This document shows, in pieces, positions 37,941 to 46,829 of a stretch of 56,499 bases of DNA. Source of the DNA: an uncultured Chloroflexales bacterium (lineage in GTDB: Bacteria > Chloroflexota > Chloroflexia > Chloroflexales > Chloroflexaceae); the NCBI GenBank assembly GCA_937967405.1, contig CALCJV010000004.1, positions 1 to 56,499 of the forward strand. The letters are read 5' to 3'. The position numbers were made by a program, and so were the translations under genes. The notes below the pieces were generated by a model, which was given only the letters and a program-made list of their open reading frames with translations, ran no database searches and was not told the origin of the DNA. The first letter of the stretch is position 1. Every line of letters starts with the position of its first letter.

Positions 37941-38560
37941 GCGGGAGACGCTCCTTTCTCTTGCGTCGGTTTGATAATCCGATAGACCGTGTGTCCAGCG
38001 CGTTTCTTAACCTCTTTGATAGGTAACTGATGGCGCACCCCAATCTTCGGGATCAGCCGGTTCAATCCGCTCACAACCACACACCAGTATACGCCGCCCA
38101 AACTTAGGCGGGCAACTGGCTCAAGGATAAATTCGTGTTCAATCGCAGCATCGCCGATCTTGGCGGGGATATTACTGATAATCATGTCATAGGGATGATC
38201 AGGTACATGTTCAAGCCCTACACTGCCCAACACGGTGACATTGGCAATATTGTTGCAGGCCGCATTGTGGCGGGCATAGCGCACCGCCAACAAGTCTTTG
38301 TCGGCGAGGGTAACGTGGGCCATCGGAAACCGCCGCGCTAGCACCAGCCCAATGACACCACAGCCACAGCCCAGATCAAGGATATGCGCGGGCGGAGCGG
38401 CGGGCGGCTCAAGCAAGCGCAACAGCAGATCAGTGCCTTCGTCAATTTGGAACGACGAGAAGAGGGTATGCCCTACATCAAAGACAAACTGCTGCCCACC
38501 ACTAGTATAGTCAAGCCGCTTCTTGAAGTACACATCCGGCGGCGGGGCACTACTAGGCAT
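37937..38560 (-). CDS. Class I SAM-dependent methyltransferase, RsmC/small-methyltransferase type
   Basis: A 207-residue Rossmann methyltransferase with motif I DLGCGCGVIGLVLA and an acidic loop (VTLADKD). Motif IV reads ISNIPAKIG, where the N2-guanine and N6-adenine enzymes it resembles carry NPP(Y/F). Overall it looks like the rRNA guanine-N2 methyltransferase RsmC family (start TSGGQQFVFDVGHTLFSS), so a nucleic-acid substrate is likely but unproved. It lies between rbfA and nrnA and overlaps nrnA by 4 bp, so it belongs to the operon; this gene is not part of the usual nusA-infB set. Confidence 0.75.
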   Translation of the reverse strand: MPSSAPPPDVYFKKRLDYTSGGQQFVFDVGHTLFSSFQIDEGTDLLLRLLEPPAAPPAHILDLGCGCGVIGLVLARRFPMAHVTLADKDLLAVRYARHNAACNNIANVTVLGSVGLEHVPDHPYDMIISNIPAKIGDAAIEHEFILEPVARLSLGGVYWCVVVSGLNRLIPKIGVRHQLPIKEVKKRAGHTVYRIIKPTQEKGASPA

Positions 38561-38606
38561 ACACGATCTGCTTTCTGTTGCAACGTACCCAATCAGCCTA
38601 GGCTAG

Positions 38607-39020
38607 TTAGGCTGAGCGCGGGCCGTCGGGACCATCCTTATCTTCATCATCAAGGCGCGGCGGGTTGAGCAGCCGCTCACGTTCGACTTGGCGCAACACA
38701 GCCTCGATATGATTGGTGTATTCGAGCGAGGTATCGCGGTACAGGCGTAGTTCGGGCACACTCCGCATGTGGCGCAACTCTTCGGCCACCCGCCGCCGCA
38801 AGTAGCCGCGAGCATGTTCAAGAGCCTGCATCGTCTCATCCTGTTCGAGGTCGTCACCCATTACCGAAATGCGGACTGTAGCATAGCTCAAGTCTGCACT
38901 AACATCTACGCCGGTGACCGTCGCAAAGCCAATGCGTGGGTCTTTCAATTCATTCTGGATCACCGTGCCCAACAGCCGTTGGATCGTATCGGCAATCTGG
39001 CGAGTACGTCTGGTTGTCAT
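38607..39020 (-). CDS. rbfA: Ribosome-binding factor A
   Basis: A 137-residue RbfA with the KH-like fold: [25 protein letters not shown], then [19 protein letters not shown] and [28 protein letters not shown]. It assists late 30S maturation at the 5' end of 16S rRNA, especially in the cold. ATG 39020 is chosen from the family start (MTTRRTRQ) with a GAGGAG about 10 nt upstream; the open frame extends further but without homology. An acidic tail ends the protein. An inverted repeat CAGCCTA/TAGGCTG (38594-38614) overlaps the stop. Confidence 0.94.
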   Translation of the reverse strand: MTTRRTRQIADTIQRLLGTVIQNELKDPRIGFATVTGVDVSADLSYATVRISVMGDDLEQDETMQALEHARGYLRRRVAEELRHMRSVPELRLYRDTSLEYTNHIEAVLRQVERERLLNPPRLDDEDKDGPDGPRSA

Positions 39021-39154
39021 TGTTGTCTTGCTCCTCTCGCACACAGACAGCGCACCACCATCAGGCCCGGGCGGCAAACAAGGCTCAGCCCTCGCCGCCA
39101 CCCGGCTGAAAGCGTCGAAGAAACAGCGTGAGCACCGCCTTCGCTCCATAGCGG

Positions 39155-41332
39155 CTAGACGGTCCGCTCAACTTCTTCGATGCGGTAGAACTCCATCGTA
39201 TCGCCCACCATAATATCGTTGAAGCCATTGACAATCAAGCCACACTCATAGCCAGCGGTGACTTCACGCACGTCATCCTTGAAGCGTTTCAAGCTATTGA
39301 TCTGCCCATCGTGGATCACCACGCCAGAACGCAGCACGCGCACCTTGAGGCTGCGGGTGATCTTGCCATCAGTGACGACCAAGCCTGCGACGACTTCTTT
39401 GCTCGGCAGGCGGAAGGTATTGCGGACTTCAGCAAAGCCCTCGACTACCTCGCGGAACTCCGGCTCCAGCATCCCGATGATGGCTTTTTTAATATCATCG
39501 GTGAGCTTATAGATCACGTTGTAGAAACGAATATCCACGCCGAACTGTTCGGCAGCGCGTCGCCCGGCCGGATCAGGACGGGCATTGAAGCCGACGATGA
39601 TCGCCCCACTCACTAGTGCAAGGTTCACGTCACTCTCGGTAATCGTGCCCGTGCCTTTGTGGATGACTTTGATATTAACCTCATGCTGGTCATTGTTAAG
39701 CTGCCCGATCATATGTTCAATTGCACCAATTGTGCCTTGCACATCGGCTTTGACAATGAGGTTCAGGTCTTTCATCTGGCCCTGCTGGATGCGGCTGAAG
39801 AGGTCATCTAGCGTCGTCCCGTGACTGACGCTGATTGCATCCATGCGTTGCTGGCGTTGGCGTTGCAAGGCAATCTCACGAGCCGCAGCCAAGTCACTCA
39901 TCACCTGCAAAATATCGCCCGCTTGGGGCACATCATCCAGCCCCAGAATCCCCACTGGCGTAGCTGGCTCGGCGTGGCGCAAGCGTTTGCCCGTCTCAGT
40001 GAACATCAGCTTGATCCGTCCAGCAACCCCTCCAACCAGCACGGGATCATCCTGCCGGAGTGTGCCGTGCTGCACCAACACTGTTGCCACAGGGCCACGA
40101 GTCTTGTCCAATTCGGCTTCGATGATCGTGCCAACCGCAGGTGCATCAGGATTCGCTTTCAGTTCGGCAAGATCGGCAACAAGCAGGATCATTTCGAGCA
40201 AGCCATCAATGTTGATCTTCTGGCGAGCCGAGACCTCGACTGATGGCACATCGCCGCCATAATCTTCGACAATGACACCGTGCTCAGCCAGTTGCTGCTT
40301 CACCCGATCTGGGTTGGCTCCTTCAAGGTCAATCTTATTGATGGCAACAATCATGGGGACACCAGCCGCCCGCACGTGTGAAATCGCCTCTATCGTTTGG
40401 GGCATCACGCCATCATCTGCGGCGACTACCAGCACCACAATATCTGTTGCTTGGGCCCCGCGAGCACGCATCGCCGTGAAAGCCTCGTGACCGGGTGTAT
40501 CCAGGAAGGTGATTTTGCGCCCATGCACTTCAACTTGGTACGCACCGATATGCTGGGTAATGCCACCGGCTTCACCTTCGGCCACGCGGGTCGAGCGCAC
40601 CGCATCGAGCAGCTTCGTTTTGCCGTGATCAACGTGGCCCATAATCGTCACAACGGGCGGGCGCGGCTGTAACAACTCAGCGGGCTGGGCTTGCAGCACG
40701 TCGGCAACATTCTCAACTACATTAACACGCTGTTCAGGCACACGCTCAAATGTTTCGAGATTAAAATCAGCCGCAATCAAGGCAGCCGTTTCGTAGTCAA
40801 TCTGCTGATTGATATTGGCAATTACGCCGCCCTTCATCAGGGTCTTGAGGATTTCCGCCGCGCCGATACCAGTTGCTTCCGAGAATTCGCGGATGGTCAT
40901 CATGCTTTCAAGTTCGATAGGCCCCCGTGCCCGCACAGGGGTACGCGGTGGTGGGGCTTGGCGATTGCCGCCGCCGCGTTGCCCGCCCCGCACTTCACCG
41001 CCGCCGCGTTGCCCGCCCCGCGCTTCACCGCCGCCGCGTTGCCCGCCCCGTGCTTCACCGCCCCGCTGCCCACCGCCGCCCCGCTGCCCACTGCCGTTTC
41101 GCCCCTCACCGTCATCGCGTTGGCTCGGATGACGGGCAGATGCAGCACTGCCACCACTGCCCCGACCGCGATTTGCATCGGAGCCTTTGGTCTTGTCCGT
41201 TGGTGGGCGCGATTGGGTTTTCTTTTCTGCGGTAGAAACTGAGGAACCCGTCGCGGGATGAGCAGCTTTAGATCGCTCCGGTGCAGGATTCTTTGCGCTT
41301 GAGGTGGGTGTCCGTGTTTTTGTTTTGTCCAT
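39155..41332 (-). CDS. infB: Translation initiation factor IF-2
   Basis: A 725-residue IF-2. A disordered Lys/Ser/Pro-rich N-terminus is followed by a Gly/Arg-rich tract made of tandem repeats (about residues 92-125). The IF2-N-like helical part is [12 protein letters not shown]. The G domain has G1 GHVDHGKT (near 232), G3 DTPGHEAF and G4 NKID. Domains II, III ([15 protein letters not shown] region) and IV (fMet-tRNA binding) complete it. It brings initiator tRNA to the 30S subunit and promotes subunit joining. ATG 41332 has GGGAG upstream. It is third in the operon after nusA and ylxR, with short spacers. Confidence 0.97.
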   Translation of the reverse strand: MDKTKTRTPTSSAKNPAPERSKAAHPATGSSVSTAEKKTQSRPPTDKTKGSDANRGRGSGGSAASARHPSQRDDGEGRNGSGQRGGGGQRGGEARGGQRGGGEARGGQRGGGEVRGGQRGGGNRQAPPPRTPVRARGPIELESMMTIREFSEATGIGAAEILKTLMKGGVIANINQQIDYETAALIAADFNLETFERVPEQRVNVVENVADVLQAQPAELLQPRPPVVTIMGHVDHGKTKLLDAVRSTRVAEGEAGGITQHIGAYQVEVHGRKITFLDTPGHEAFTAMRARGAQATDIVVLVVAADDGVMPQTIEAISHVRAAGVPMIVAINKIDLEGANPDRVKQQLAEHGVIVEDYGGDVPSVEVSARQKINIDGLLEMILLVADLAELKANPDAPAVGTIIEAELDKTRGPVATVLVQHGTLRQDDPVLVGGVAGRIKLMFTETGKRLRHAEPATPVGILGLDDVPQAGDILQVMSDLAAAREIALQRQRQQRMDAISVSHGTTLDDLFSRIQQGQMKDLNLIVKADVQGTIGAIEHMIGQLNNDQHEVNIKVIHKGTGTITESDVNLALVSGAIIVGFNARPDPAGRRAAEQFGVDIRFYNVIYKLTDDIKKAIIGMLEPEFREVVEGFAEVRNTFRLPSKEVVAGLVVTDGKITRSLKVRVLRSGVVIHDGQINSLKRFKDDVREVTAGYECGLIVNGFNDIMVGDTMEFYRIEEVERTV
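40968..41057 (-). repeat. Three 30-bp tandem repeats inside infB
   Basis: Units at 40968-40997, 40998-41027 and 41028-41057 differ by one or two bases. Each encodes a Gly/Arg-rich decapeptide of the [10 protein letters not shown] type. The reading frame is preserved, so copy-number change would only lengthen the disordered linker. Confidence 0.85.
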
Positions 41333-41400
41333 ACGTTTATGCTCCCTATGTATTGGCAGTACGTGCATTTTATTGTCCAATGCACCCTGCTCCATATTCG

Positions 41401-41721
41401 TTACTCAGCCGCCATACTGTCCTCCAGATGCTGTGCATAGGCGTATAACATAGCCTCATCTTCAGGATGCAAGGCATCAACACGCAAGGCCCGCCCAATG
41501 CTGCGGCGTTGGATGGCCTGCCGCCAGCATGCAGGGCTGTGACATAGGTAGGCTCCACGCCCCGCCTGCCGCCCCGTCGGATCAACCGCCACGCGCCCAT
41601 CGGCACGCCGTACCAGCCGAATCAGCGCACGCTTGGCATCGGTGACACGGCACACAATGCAGGTGCGCTGCGGCACATGCCGACGTTGGGCGGGTGTTTT
41701 GTGGGGCGGTTGATCGGGCAT
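41401..41721 (-). CDS. ylxR: YlxR family protein (DUF448)
   Basis: A small basic protein of about 106 residues with the YlxR signature: RTCIVCRVTDAKRALIRLVR, then VDPTGRQAGRGAYLC and ACW...A. The first two cysteines and GRGAYLC are the conserved core. It is an RNA- or RNase-P-associated nucleoid-type factor in other bacteria, found almost always between nusA and infB as here. ATG 41721 has AAAGGA 8 nt upstream; ATG 41730 is too close to it. Confidence 0.93.
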   Translation of the reverse strand: MPDQPPHKTPAQRRHVPQRTCIVCRVTDAKRALIRLVRRADGRVAVDPTGRQAGRGAYLCHSPACWRQAIQRRSIGRALRVDALHPEDEAMLYAYAQHLEDSMAAE

Positions 41722-41778
41722 CACCTGCATCCTTTATCACCAGTATAGTACGCACCCAGCGTACTTCGTGCACTCTCC

Positions 41779-43248
41779 TTAGCGCAACGATTGGTTCTCA
41801 TCCGTCAAGCTCTCATCGTGCAGATCGAAGTCATCAGGTGCATCGTGCAGATCGAAGTCATCAGGTGCATCGTGCGGCTCACGGTCATTCGGCTCATCGC
41901 GCAATCCATTCACCGTCGCCTCACCCTCAAGCAGTAAGGGTTCTTCATCAGCATCGCCGGCTAGCATGTATGAGGCAATCAAGCGATCATTGTAATAGAT
42001 GTAGAGCTTCTGCGAGGTTGCCCGCAGCTGCACGTTTTCGCCGGCCAGTTCATCACCGAGCGGCCCATAACGCACACTCTGGTACACTACCGTTCCATCA
42101 GGGCGCACCTTGCGACTCTCCACCCGCGAGTGGGACAGTTCGGCTTCGGTGGCCATTGCCTCGGCCTCAGCGGCTTCGCGGGCTTCCGCTGCTTCGCGCT
42201 CCTCCTCAAGCAAAGCGGTAGCACTCTTGATGTCAATCCGCCAGCCAGTGAGCTTGGCCGCAAGGCGCACATTCTGCCCTTCGCGCCCAATCGCCAGCGA
42301 AAGCTGCTTGTCCGGCACCACCACCATTGCCGAGCGGTCACTCTCATTCAGATGCACTTCAACGACCTGCGCGGGTGAGAGCGACTGGGCGATGAATTCG
42401 CGCACATCTGGCGACCACTGCACGACATCTATCTTCTCCCCGTTAAGTTCATTAACGATGTTTTGGATGCGGATTCCACGCATGCCGACGCATGAGCCAA
42501 CTGGATCAATCCCCTCTTGGCGAGCAGACACGGCCACTTTGGTGCGAAGTCCCGGCTCACGCGCAATAGATTTGATCTCCACCGTGCCATTGAAAATCTC
42601 TGGCACTTCCATCTCAAACAGCTTCAGGATCAAGTTCTTGTTCGCCCGCGAGACAATCAAGCGCGGGCCGCGCTCCTCACGGCGAATTTCGAGCAGGTAG
42701 ACGCGCAGGCGTTGCCCATGATAGTAGCGGTCGCCCTCAACTTGCTCTTTCGGCGGCATCACGGCTTCTGCTTTGCCCAGCTCGAAAATGACATTCCCTT
42801 TGGAGGTGCGCTGCACCGTTGCCGTAATCAGATCGCCTTCCCGATTGGCAAACTCGCCATAGATGAATTCCCGCTCGACTTCTTTGATGCCTTGGAGCAC
42901 CACCTGCTTCGCCGTTTGGGCGGCAATCCGCCCGAAATCACGCGGGGTACTCTCAACCGAAATCGTTTCCCCTAGCTGCACATCGGCACGTTCGCGGCGA
43001 GCGGCATCAAGCGCAATCTCAAAGCGTTCGTCAAAGACTTCCTCGACAACCTGCTTCTCGGCATACACCCGCGCCATACCCGTCTGTGGGTCGAGGCGCA
43101 CCGTAACTTCCATCGGCGGTGGGTTGCTGCCGAGCGTGCGCTTGTAAGCCGTGACCAGAGCCTTCTCCATCACATCCACAATCGCTTCACGCGGGATACC
43201 CCGTTCGGCGGCAATCTGCGAGATTGCAGAATAAAAATCGCTTTTCAT
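41779..43248 (-). CDS. nusA: Transcription termination/antitermination protein NusA
   Basis: A 489-residue NusA. The N-terminal RNA-polymerase-binding domain (1-130; FYSAISQIAAERGIPREAIVDVMEKALVTAYKR) is followed by an S1 domain (about 130-205; GDLITATVQR) and two KH domains (about 230-345; DPVGSCVGMRGIRIQNIVNEL, AIGREGQNVRLAAKLTGW). The last 140 residues are Lunapark-like acidic sequence with a 27-bp coding repeat and no E. coli-type AR repeats. It modulates pausing and termination. ATG 43248 follows GAGGT. It starts the operon; no rimP precedes it. A terminator-like hairpin stands in its leader. Confidence 0.96.
   Translation of the reverse strand: MKSDFYSAISQIAAERGIPREAIVDVMEKALVTAYKRTLGSNPPPMEVTVRLDPQTGMARVYAEKQVVEEVFDERFEIALDAARRERADVQLGETISVESTPRDFGRIAAQTAKQVVLQGIKEVEREFIYGEFANREGDLITATVQRTSKGNVIFELGKAEAVMPPKEQVEGDRYYHGQRLRVYLLEIRREERGPRLIVSRANKNLILKLFEMEVPEIFNGTVEIKSIAREPGLRTKVAVSARQEGIDPVGSCVGMRGIRIQNIVNELNGEKIDVVQWSPDVREFIAQSLSPAQVVEVHLNESDRSAMVVVPDKQLSLAIGREGQNVRLAAKLTGWRIDIKSATALLEEEREAAEAREAAEAEAMATEAELSHSRVESRKVRPDGTVVYQSVRYGPLGDELAGENVQLRATSQKLYIYYNDRLIASYMLAGDADEEPLLLEGEATVNGLRDEPNDREPHDAPDDFDLHDAPDDFDLHDESLTDENQSLR
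41814..41867 (-). repeat. Two perfect 27-bp tandem repeats in the 3' end of nusA
   Basis: 41814-41840 and 41841-41867 are identical and keep frame, encoding two copies of a DDFDLHDAP-type acidic nonapeptide in the disordered C-terminal tail; part of a third unit follows. Confidence 0.9.
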
Positions 43249-43273
43249 AACTACCTCACCTGCCCTACAATAA

Positions 43274-43298
43274 GAAAAGTGGGCAAAACCCACTTTTC
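43274..43298 (-). terminator. Terminator-like hairpin in the nusA leader
   Basis: GAAAAGTGGG (43274-43283) and CCCACTTTTC (43289-43298) form a perfect 10-bp stem with a 5-nt loop. Read on the minus strand the hairpin is followed by TTATTGT, and the nusA ATG is 26 nt further. No gene lies upstream on that strand, so it must act on nusA itself, as an attenuator or stability element. Confidence 0.55.
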
Positions 43299-43539
43299 CG
43301 GGAAGCTATGATACCTAGCTGTTCATCTCTCAGCGTCCAACTATAATCCAAACGAACAGCTTATACGTACAACGAGTGCTACTAGCCTAACACGCTCCAG
43401 AAGAATTCTGACTAGGAAGCCGGTATCATGCATCGAGATATGGAACTACACAGCTAGCTTGTGCTGATACAGCTTTCCTGCTAAGGAATAGTATAGCATC
43501 ACCGATACACTTTGGCAAACCCGGCGAGGTGAATATTGG

Positions 43540-44316
43540 ATGAGAAGCAGGCTCTGGCGGTTGCCGGATTCAGCATCTGCGAGTACACTAACGGCGATGA
43601 ATACCGAGCAACCAGCACCCCGCACCAGTGATGCAGCCACGCCGCCCACCAACTCAGCCCAGCCCGCTGCGATCACTCTTGCCCTACACGAGCTTGCCGC
43701 AAGTTACGGCCCACGCAGTGTCTTTCGCGGCGTATCGCTAACCCTCCATGCAGGGGAAGTGCTCGTGGTGAGCGGCGCAAATGGCAGCGGCAAGAGCACG
43801 CTCCTACGCCTGCTCTGTGGCTTACAGCAGCCAACCGCAGGCACTATCGCGTACCACTGGCAAGGGCAGGTGTACGCGCCGGTAGCCGCTCGCCCATTGA
43901 TCGGCTGGGTTGCCCCCGATCTGGCCCTCTACCGCGAGCTAAGCGGGCTTGAAAACCTGCGCTTTTTTGCTGCGGTGCGTCATCGGACTCCTAGCGATGC
44001 CGAACTGTATGACCTGCTCGAACAGGTGGGGCTAGGCGGGCGCGGCGATGATCGCGTTGCCGCGTACTCATCGGGGATGACCCACCGCTTACGCTATGCC
44101 TATGCGCTACTGCATCAGCCCCCCGTGCTGCTGCTGGATGAGCCAACGGTCACCTTGGATGTACACGGCGCGGCAGTGGTAGATCAGGTGATCGCCCGCC
44201 AACGCACACACGGCATCAGCGTGATTGCTACCAACGATCCGCGTGAGCTACGCTACGGCAACTATGTGTTGACGCTGAATCCGGTGGAAACAGGTGCGCC
44301 TAGACAAGGAACGTGA
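43540..44316 (+). CDS. ccmA: ABC transporter ATP-binding protein, CcmA-like
   Basis: A 258-residue ABC ATPase. A Pro/Ala-rich N-terminal extension (1-45) precedes the domain. Walker A is GANGSGKST (near 81), the signature is YSSGMTHRL (a degenerate LSGGQ, as in CcmA proteins), and Walker B is VLLLDEPTVTLD. It is followed without gap by a CcmB-like membrane protein, so together they form the CcmAB part of the heme-handling system for cytochrome c maturation. ccmC, ccmE and ccmF are not in the window. ATG 43540 has GAGGT 9 nt upstream; ATG 43597 lacks a ribosome site. Confidence 0.82.
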   Translation: MRSRLWRLPDSASASTLTAMNTEQPAPRTSDAATPPTNSAQPAAITLALHELAASYGPRSVFRGVSLTLHAGEVLVVSGANGSGKSTLLRLLCGLQQPTAGTIAYHWQGQVYAPVAARPLIGWVAPDLALYRELSGLENLRFFAAVRHRTPSDAELYDLLEQVGLGGRGDDRVAAYSSGMTHRLRYAYALLHQPPVLLLDEPTVTLDVHGAAVVDQVIARQRTHGISVIATNDPRELRYGNYVLTLNPVETGAPRQGT

Positions 44317-45012
44317 GTGACAACGCTGCAAGCCTTGCTATGCGGGGCGTGGGCTATCTTCCGCAAAGATGTTCAGAGCGAACTCCGCACGCGCTATGCG
44401 CTGAATGCACTGCTGCTGTTTGCAGCATGCACAGCGGTGGCCGTCAGCCTAGGCGTGGGCTTTCTCGGCTTGCGCCGCGATCCGCAGTCGCTCGTCATCC
44501 AGTCTGCCCTGCTCTGGATTGCCCTGCTATTTGCCGCCCTAAATGGGTTATCACGCAGCTTTGTGCAGGAGGAAGAGCGGCGCACTACGCTGGCATTGCG
44601 CCTTGCCGCCCGCCCAGCGGCCGTATTTCTGGGCAAGTTCTGCTTCAATCTGGTGCTGCTGCTAGTGCTGGATGTCGTCACCACTGTGCTGTTTGTGATT
44701 TTCTTGCGCGTTGAGATTGCCAATCTGGGTCTGTTTGTGGCGATGTTAGCGATGGGCAGCCTGAGCTTGACAACGGCAACCACGCTAGTAGCGGCGATCA
44801 TTGCGCGGGCCAATTTTAAGAGTGGCTTATTTGCGGTGCTGGCGTTCCCCTTGATTGTGCCGCTACTCGTGATTGCGATCCAAGGCACCACCCTCGCCCT
44901 CGGTGGCGGGGCATGGAGTCAAGGCATGCCCCTGCTCCAAATCCTCAGCTCCTATGCCGTAGCAACGCTGGTTGCCTCGCTGCTGCTGTTCCCGTTCGTG
45001 TGGGAGGCATAA
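44317..45012 (+). CDS. ccmB: Heme exporter CcmB-like membrane protein
   Basis: A 231-residue protein with six hydrophobic segments. The start AWAIFRKDVQSELRTRYALNALLLFA is typical of CcmB, as are EEERRTTLALRLAARPAAVFLGKFCFN and AFPLIVPLLVIAIQGT. With CcmA it forms an ABC module needed for release of holo-CcmE in cytochrome c maturation. GTG 44317 directly abuts the ccmA stop (TGA then GTG) with AAGGA 6 nt upstream, so translation is coupled. Confidence 0.88.
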   Translation: MTTLQALLCGAWAIFRKDVQSELRTRYALNALLLFAACTAVAVSLGVGFLGLRRDPQSLVIQSALLWIALLFAALNGLSRSFVQEEERRTTLALRLAARPAAVFLGKFCFNLVLLLVLDVVTTVLFVIFLRVEIANLGLFVAMLAMGSLSLTTATTLVAAIIARANFKSGLFAVLAFPLIVPLLVIAIQGTTLALGGGAWSQGMPLLQILSSYAVATLVASLLLFPFVWEA

Positions 45013-45106
45013 ACGCTCAACCGCCCCACCTGCTCCTGCCTGATCGCCTACGGTATGCCCCATTTTCATCTGGCTATCAGTCTTATATCAGCTCTATCAG
45101 ATTGTG

Positions 45107-45115
45107 TGGTATAAT
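45107..45115 (+). promoter_or_regulatory. Extended -10 promoter of the secreted-protein gene
   Basis: TGGTATAAT (45107-45115) is a consensus extended -10; the -35 region is weak. The leader to the ATG at 45200 is about 78 nt. Confidence 0.6.
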
Positions 45116-45199
45116 CCTCGCGTTATGCATCAATCACCAACGTACAGGTGGAGTGGGCCTCGTTGCCCTACGAGCCTGTGTCAAACAAGGAGAACTTTC

Positions 45200-46714
45200 A
45201 TGAACCAAGTCCGTTCACTTCATCGCATCTTTATGGCGGTAGCAGTGTTGGGCGGGCTGCTCCTCACGCTACTGGCAGGCCCTGCTGCCGCACAGACTGC
45301 GCCAAACGTGCAGCTCGATGGTGCGGCGACAGCAGCCGGAACCCAACAGCACCCCGATGGCCAGATCACCCTTGCAGACACGAGCTTTCGCACCCGTGCA
45401 CCCGTACAAGCCGACTTTGCCCGCTATGGCAGCTGGATCAGTAGTCCCACGCAACTTCCCCACGCTACCCCATCCCTACAGGCAGCGTGGCAGGCGCAGG
45501 TTCCCACCGGAACCCAACTCGCCGTAGACCTGCGGGGCAGCGTAGATGGGCAGCAATGGTTAGCATGGCACACCGATCTCGGCAATGGCACGGTGGTTGT
45601 GCTTGAGCAACCCGTGCAGTATGTCCAATATCGCCTGCGCTTGTGGGGCAGTGTCACCGCTAGCCCCAGCGTCCACACGGTACAACTCACGCCCTCACCC
45701 CCCCCCCCAAGCCTTGCCGACATAGACACCACCACGCTCGCGGTCACGCCGCAGCAGGCGACGGTGCAGAGTGTTGCGCCAACCTATCGCATCCGCGCTA
45801 CGCGGCTAGGGATGGTTGGCTATCGCACGGCAAATGGGCACATCATCCAGCCGCGGGACTGGTTTGTCGCGCTGCCATCGTGGCGTTCACTGTCCAGCTT
45901 GGGCGGCTACGAATACCAAGTGCGGATCACCTACAATGGGCGCAGTGTCGTTGCGCCTGTGTGGGATGTTGGCCCGTGGAATACCCGCGACAACTACTGG
46001 GATGCAGAACGCCAGCAGTACAATGATCTGCCCCGCGGCTGGCCTCAAGATCACGCGGCCTACTTCGATGGCTATAATGGCGGCTACGCCGAGAAGGGCT
46101 ATGTTGTGCTGCCGACGGCGATTGATGTCGGTGATGGGGTCTGGTGGGATGGGCTTGGCATTGATGATGACATTGCGTGGCTGGAGGTCACCTACCTGTG
46201 GCTTGGCTCCGACCCGCACGCCCAGAGTAGCCCACCACCATCACCCGTTGCACCGCCATCCAGCGACCCGAATGCGCCGGAGTATATGGTAGATGAACGT
46301 GGCCCAGCGTTCATCCGCAACGCGGCGAGGTGGTTCACTGCGCTGTGTGGCGAGGGCCGGCACGCGCTCTGGACGTATAGCGTTACGGATACGCTGAAAC
46401 GCGAGAATACCGCCTTTTGGCAACCTGCGCTGCCAGTTGCGGGTGAGTATGATCTCTATGTAGCCATCCCCGATTGTGACCTAGCGGTTCCCGCAACCGC
46501 CGCCGCCCGCTACCTGATCCAGCATGGCAATGGCGCAACCGAAGTTGCCATCAATCAAGCTACCGAGCGGGGCTGGGTGCATCTCGGCCGCTTCCCCTTT
46601 GCGGCGGATGCGAGCGGCTTTGTCTACCTGACCGACGTGGCAGGCGATGCAGGGCGGGCAGTCTGGTTCGACAACATCCGCTGGGTTCCAGTGCGCGAGA
46701 GGGCCAGCGAATAA
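45200..46714 (+). CDS. Secreted protein with beta-barrel-like and golvesin C-terminal-like domains
   Basis: A 504-residue exported protein. A signal peptide (residues 1-35, ending AGPAAAQ) is followed by a beta-sandwich region (about 60-165). Residues 190-340 (TRLGMVGYRTANGHIIQPRDWFV, VWDVGPWNTRDNYWD) resemble a double-psi beta-barrel of the RlpA type. After a Pro/Ser linker, the C-terminal 130 residues (FTALCGEGRHALWTYS, YDLYVAIP, GWVHLGRFPF, VWFDNIRWVPV) resemble the golvesin/xanthan-lyase carbohydrate-binding domain. It probably acts in the cell envelope or outside it; no hydrolase active site is evident. AAGGAG is 7 nt before ATG 45200. A run of 11 C lies in the coding region near 45698-45708. 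Confidence 0.7.
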   Translation: MNQVRSLHRIFMAVAVLGGLLLTLLAGPAAAQTAPNVQLDGAATAAGTQQHPDGQITLADTSFRTRAPVQADFARYGSWISSPTQLPHATPSLQAAWQAQVPTGTQLAVDLRGSVDGQQWLAWHTDLGNGTVVVLEQPVQYVQYRLRLWGSVTASPSVHTVQLTPSPPPPSLADIDTTTLAVTPQQATVQSVAPTYRIRATRLGMVGYRTANGHIIQPRDWFVALPSWRSLSSLGGYEYQVRITYNGRSVVAPVWDVGPWNTRDNYWDAERQQYNDLPRGWPQDHAAYFDGYNGGYAEKGYVVLPTAIDVGDGVWWDGLGIDDDIAWLEVTYLWLGSDPHAQSSPPPSPVAPPSSDPNAPEYMVDERGPAFIRNAARWFTALCGEGRHALWTYSVTDTLKRENTAFWQPALPVAGEYDLYVAIPDCDLAVPATAAARYLIQHGNGATEVAINQATERGWVHLGRFPFAADASGFVYLTDVAGDAGRAVWFDNIRWVPVRERASE

Positions 46715-46741
46715 CGGAGCTGCCCGTCCCGAAGATAGACG

Positions 46742-46778
46742 ATGGGCGCGGCAGCATCTGACGATCTGCCACGCCCAT
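46742..46778 (+). terminator. Terminator-like hairpin
   Basis: ATGGGCG (46742-46748) and GGCAG (46750-46754) pair with CTGCC (46766-46770) and CGCCCAT (46772-46778), one mismatch between the two helices, 27 bp after the stop of the secreted-protein gene. Only a weak A/T-rich tract follows. Confidence 0.5.
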
Positions 46779-46829
46779 TCAATCAATAAATCAACAAAAG
46801 CAAGTGCACTCGCGCTGAACGATACGGGC

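Noticed and set aside
40968..41057. CRISPR-like or mobile repeat
   Set aside because: The units are contiguous, without spacers, and encode the Gly/Arg-rich linker of IF-2 in frame.
41779..41920. Separate small gene at the end of nusA
   Set aside because: The acidic repeats continue the nusA frame up to its stop codon, with no start or ribosome site of their own.
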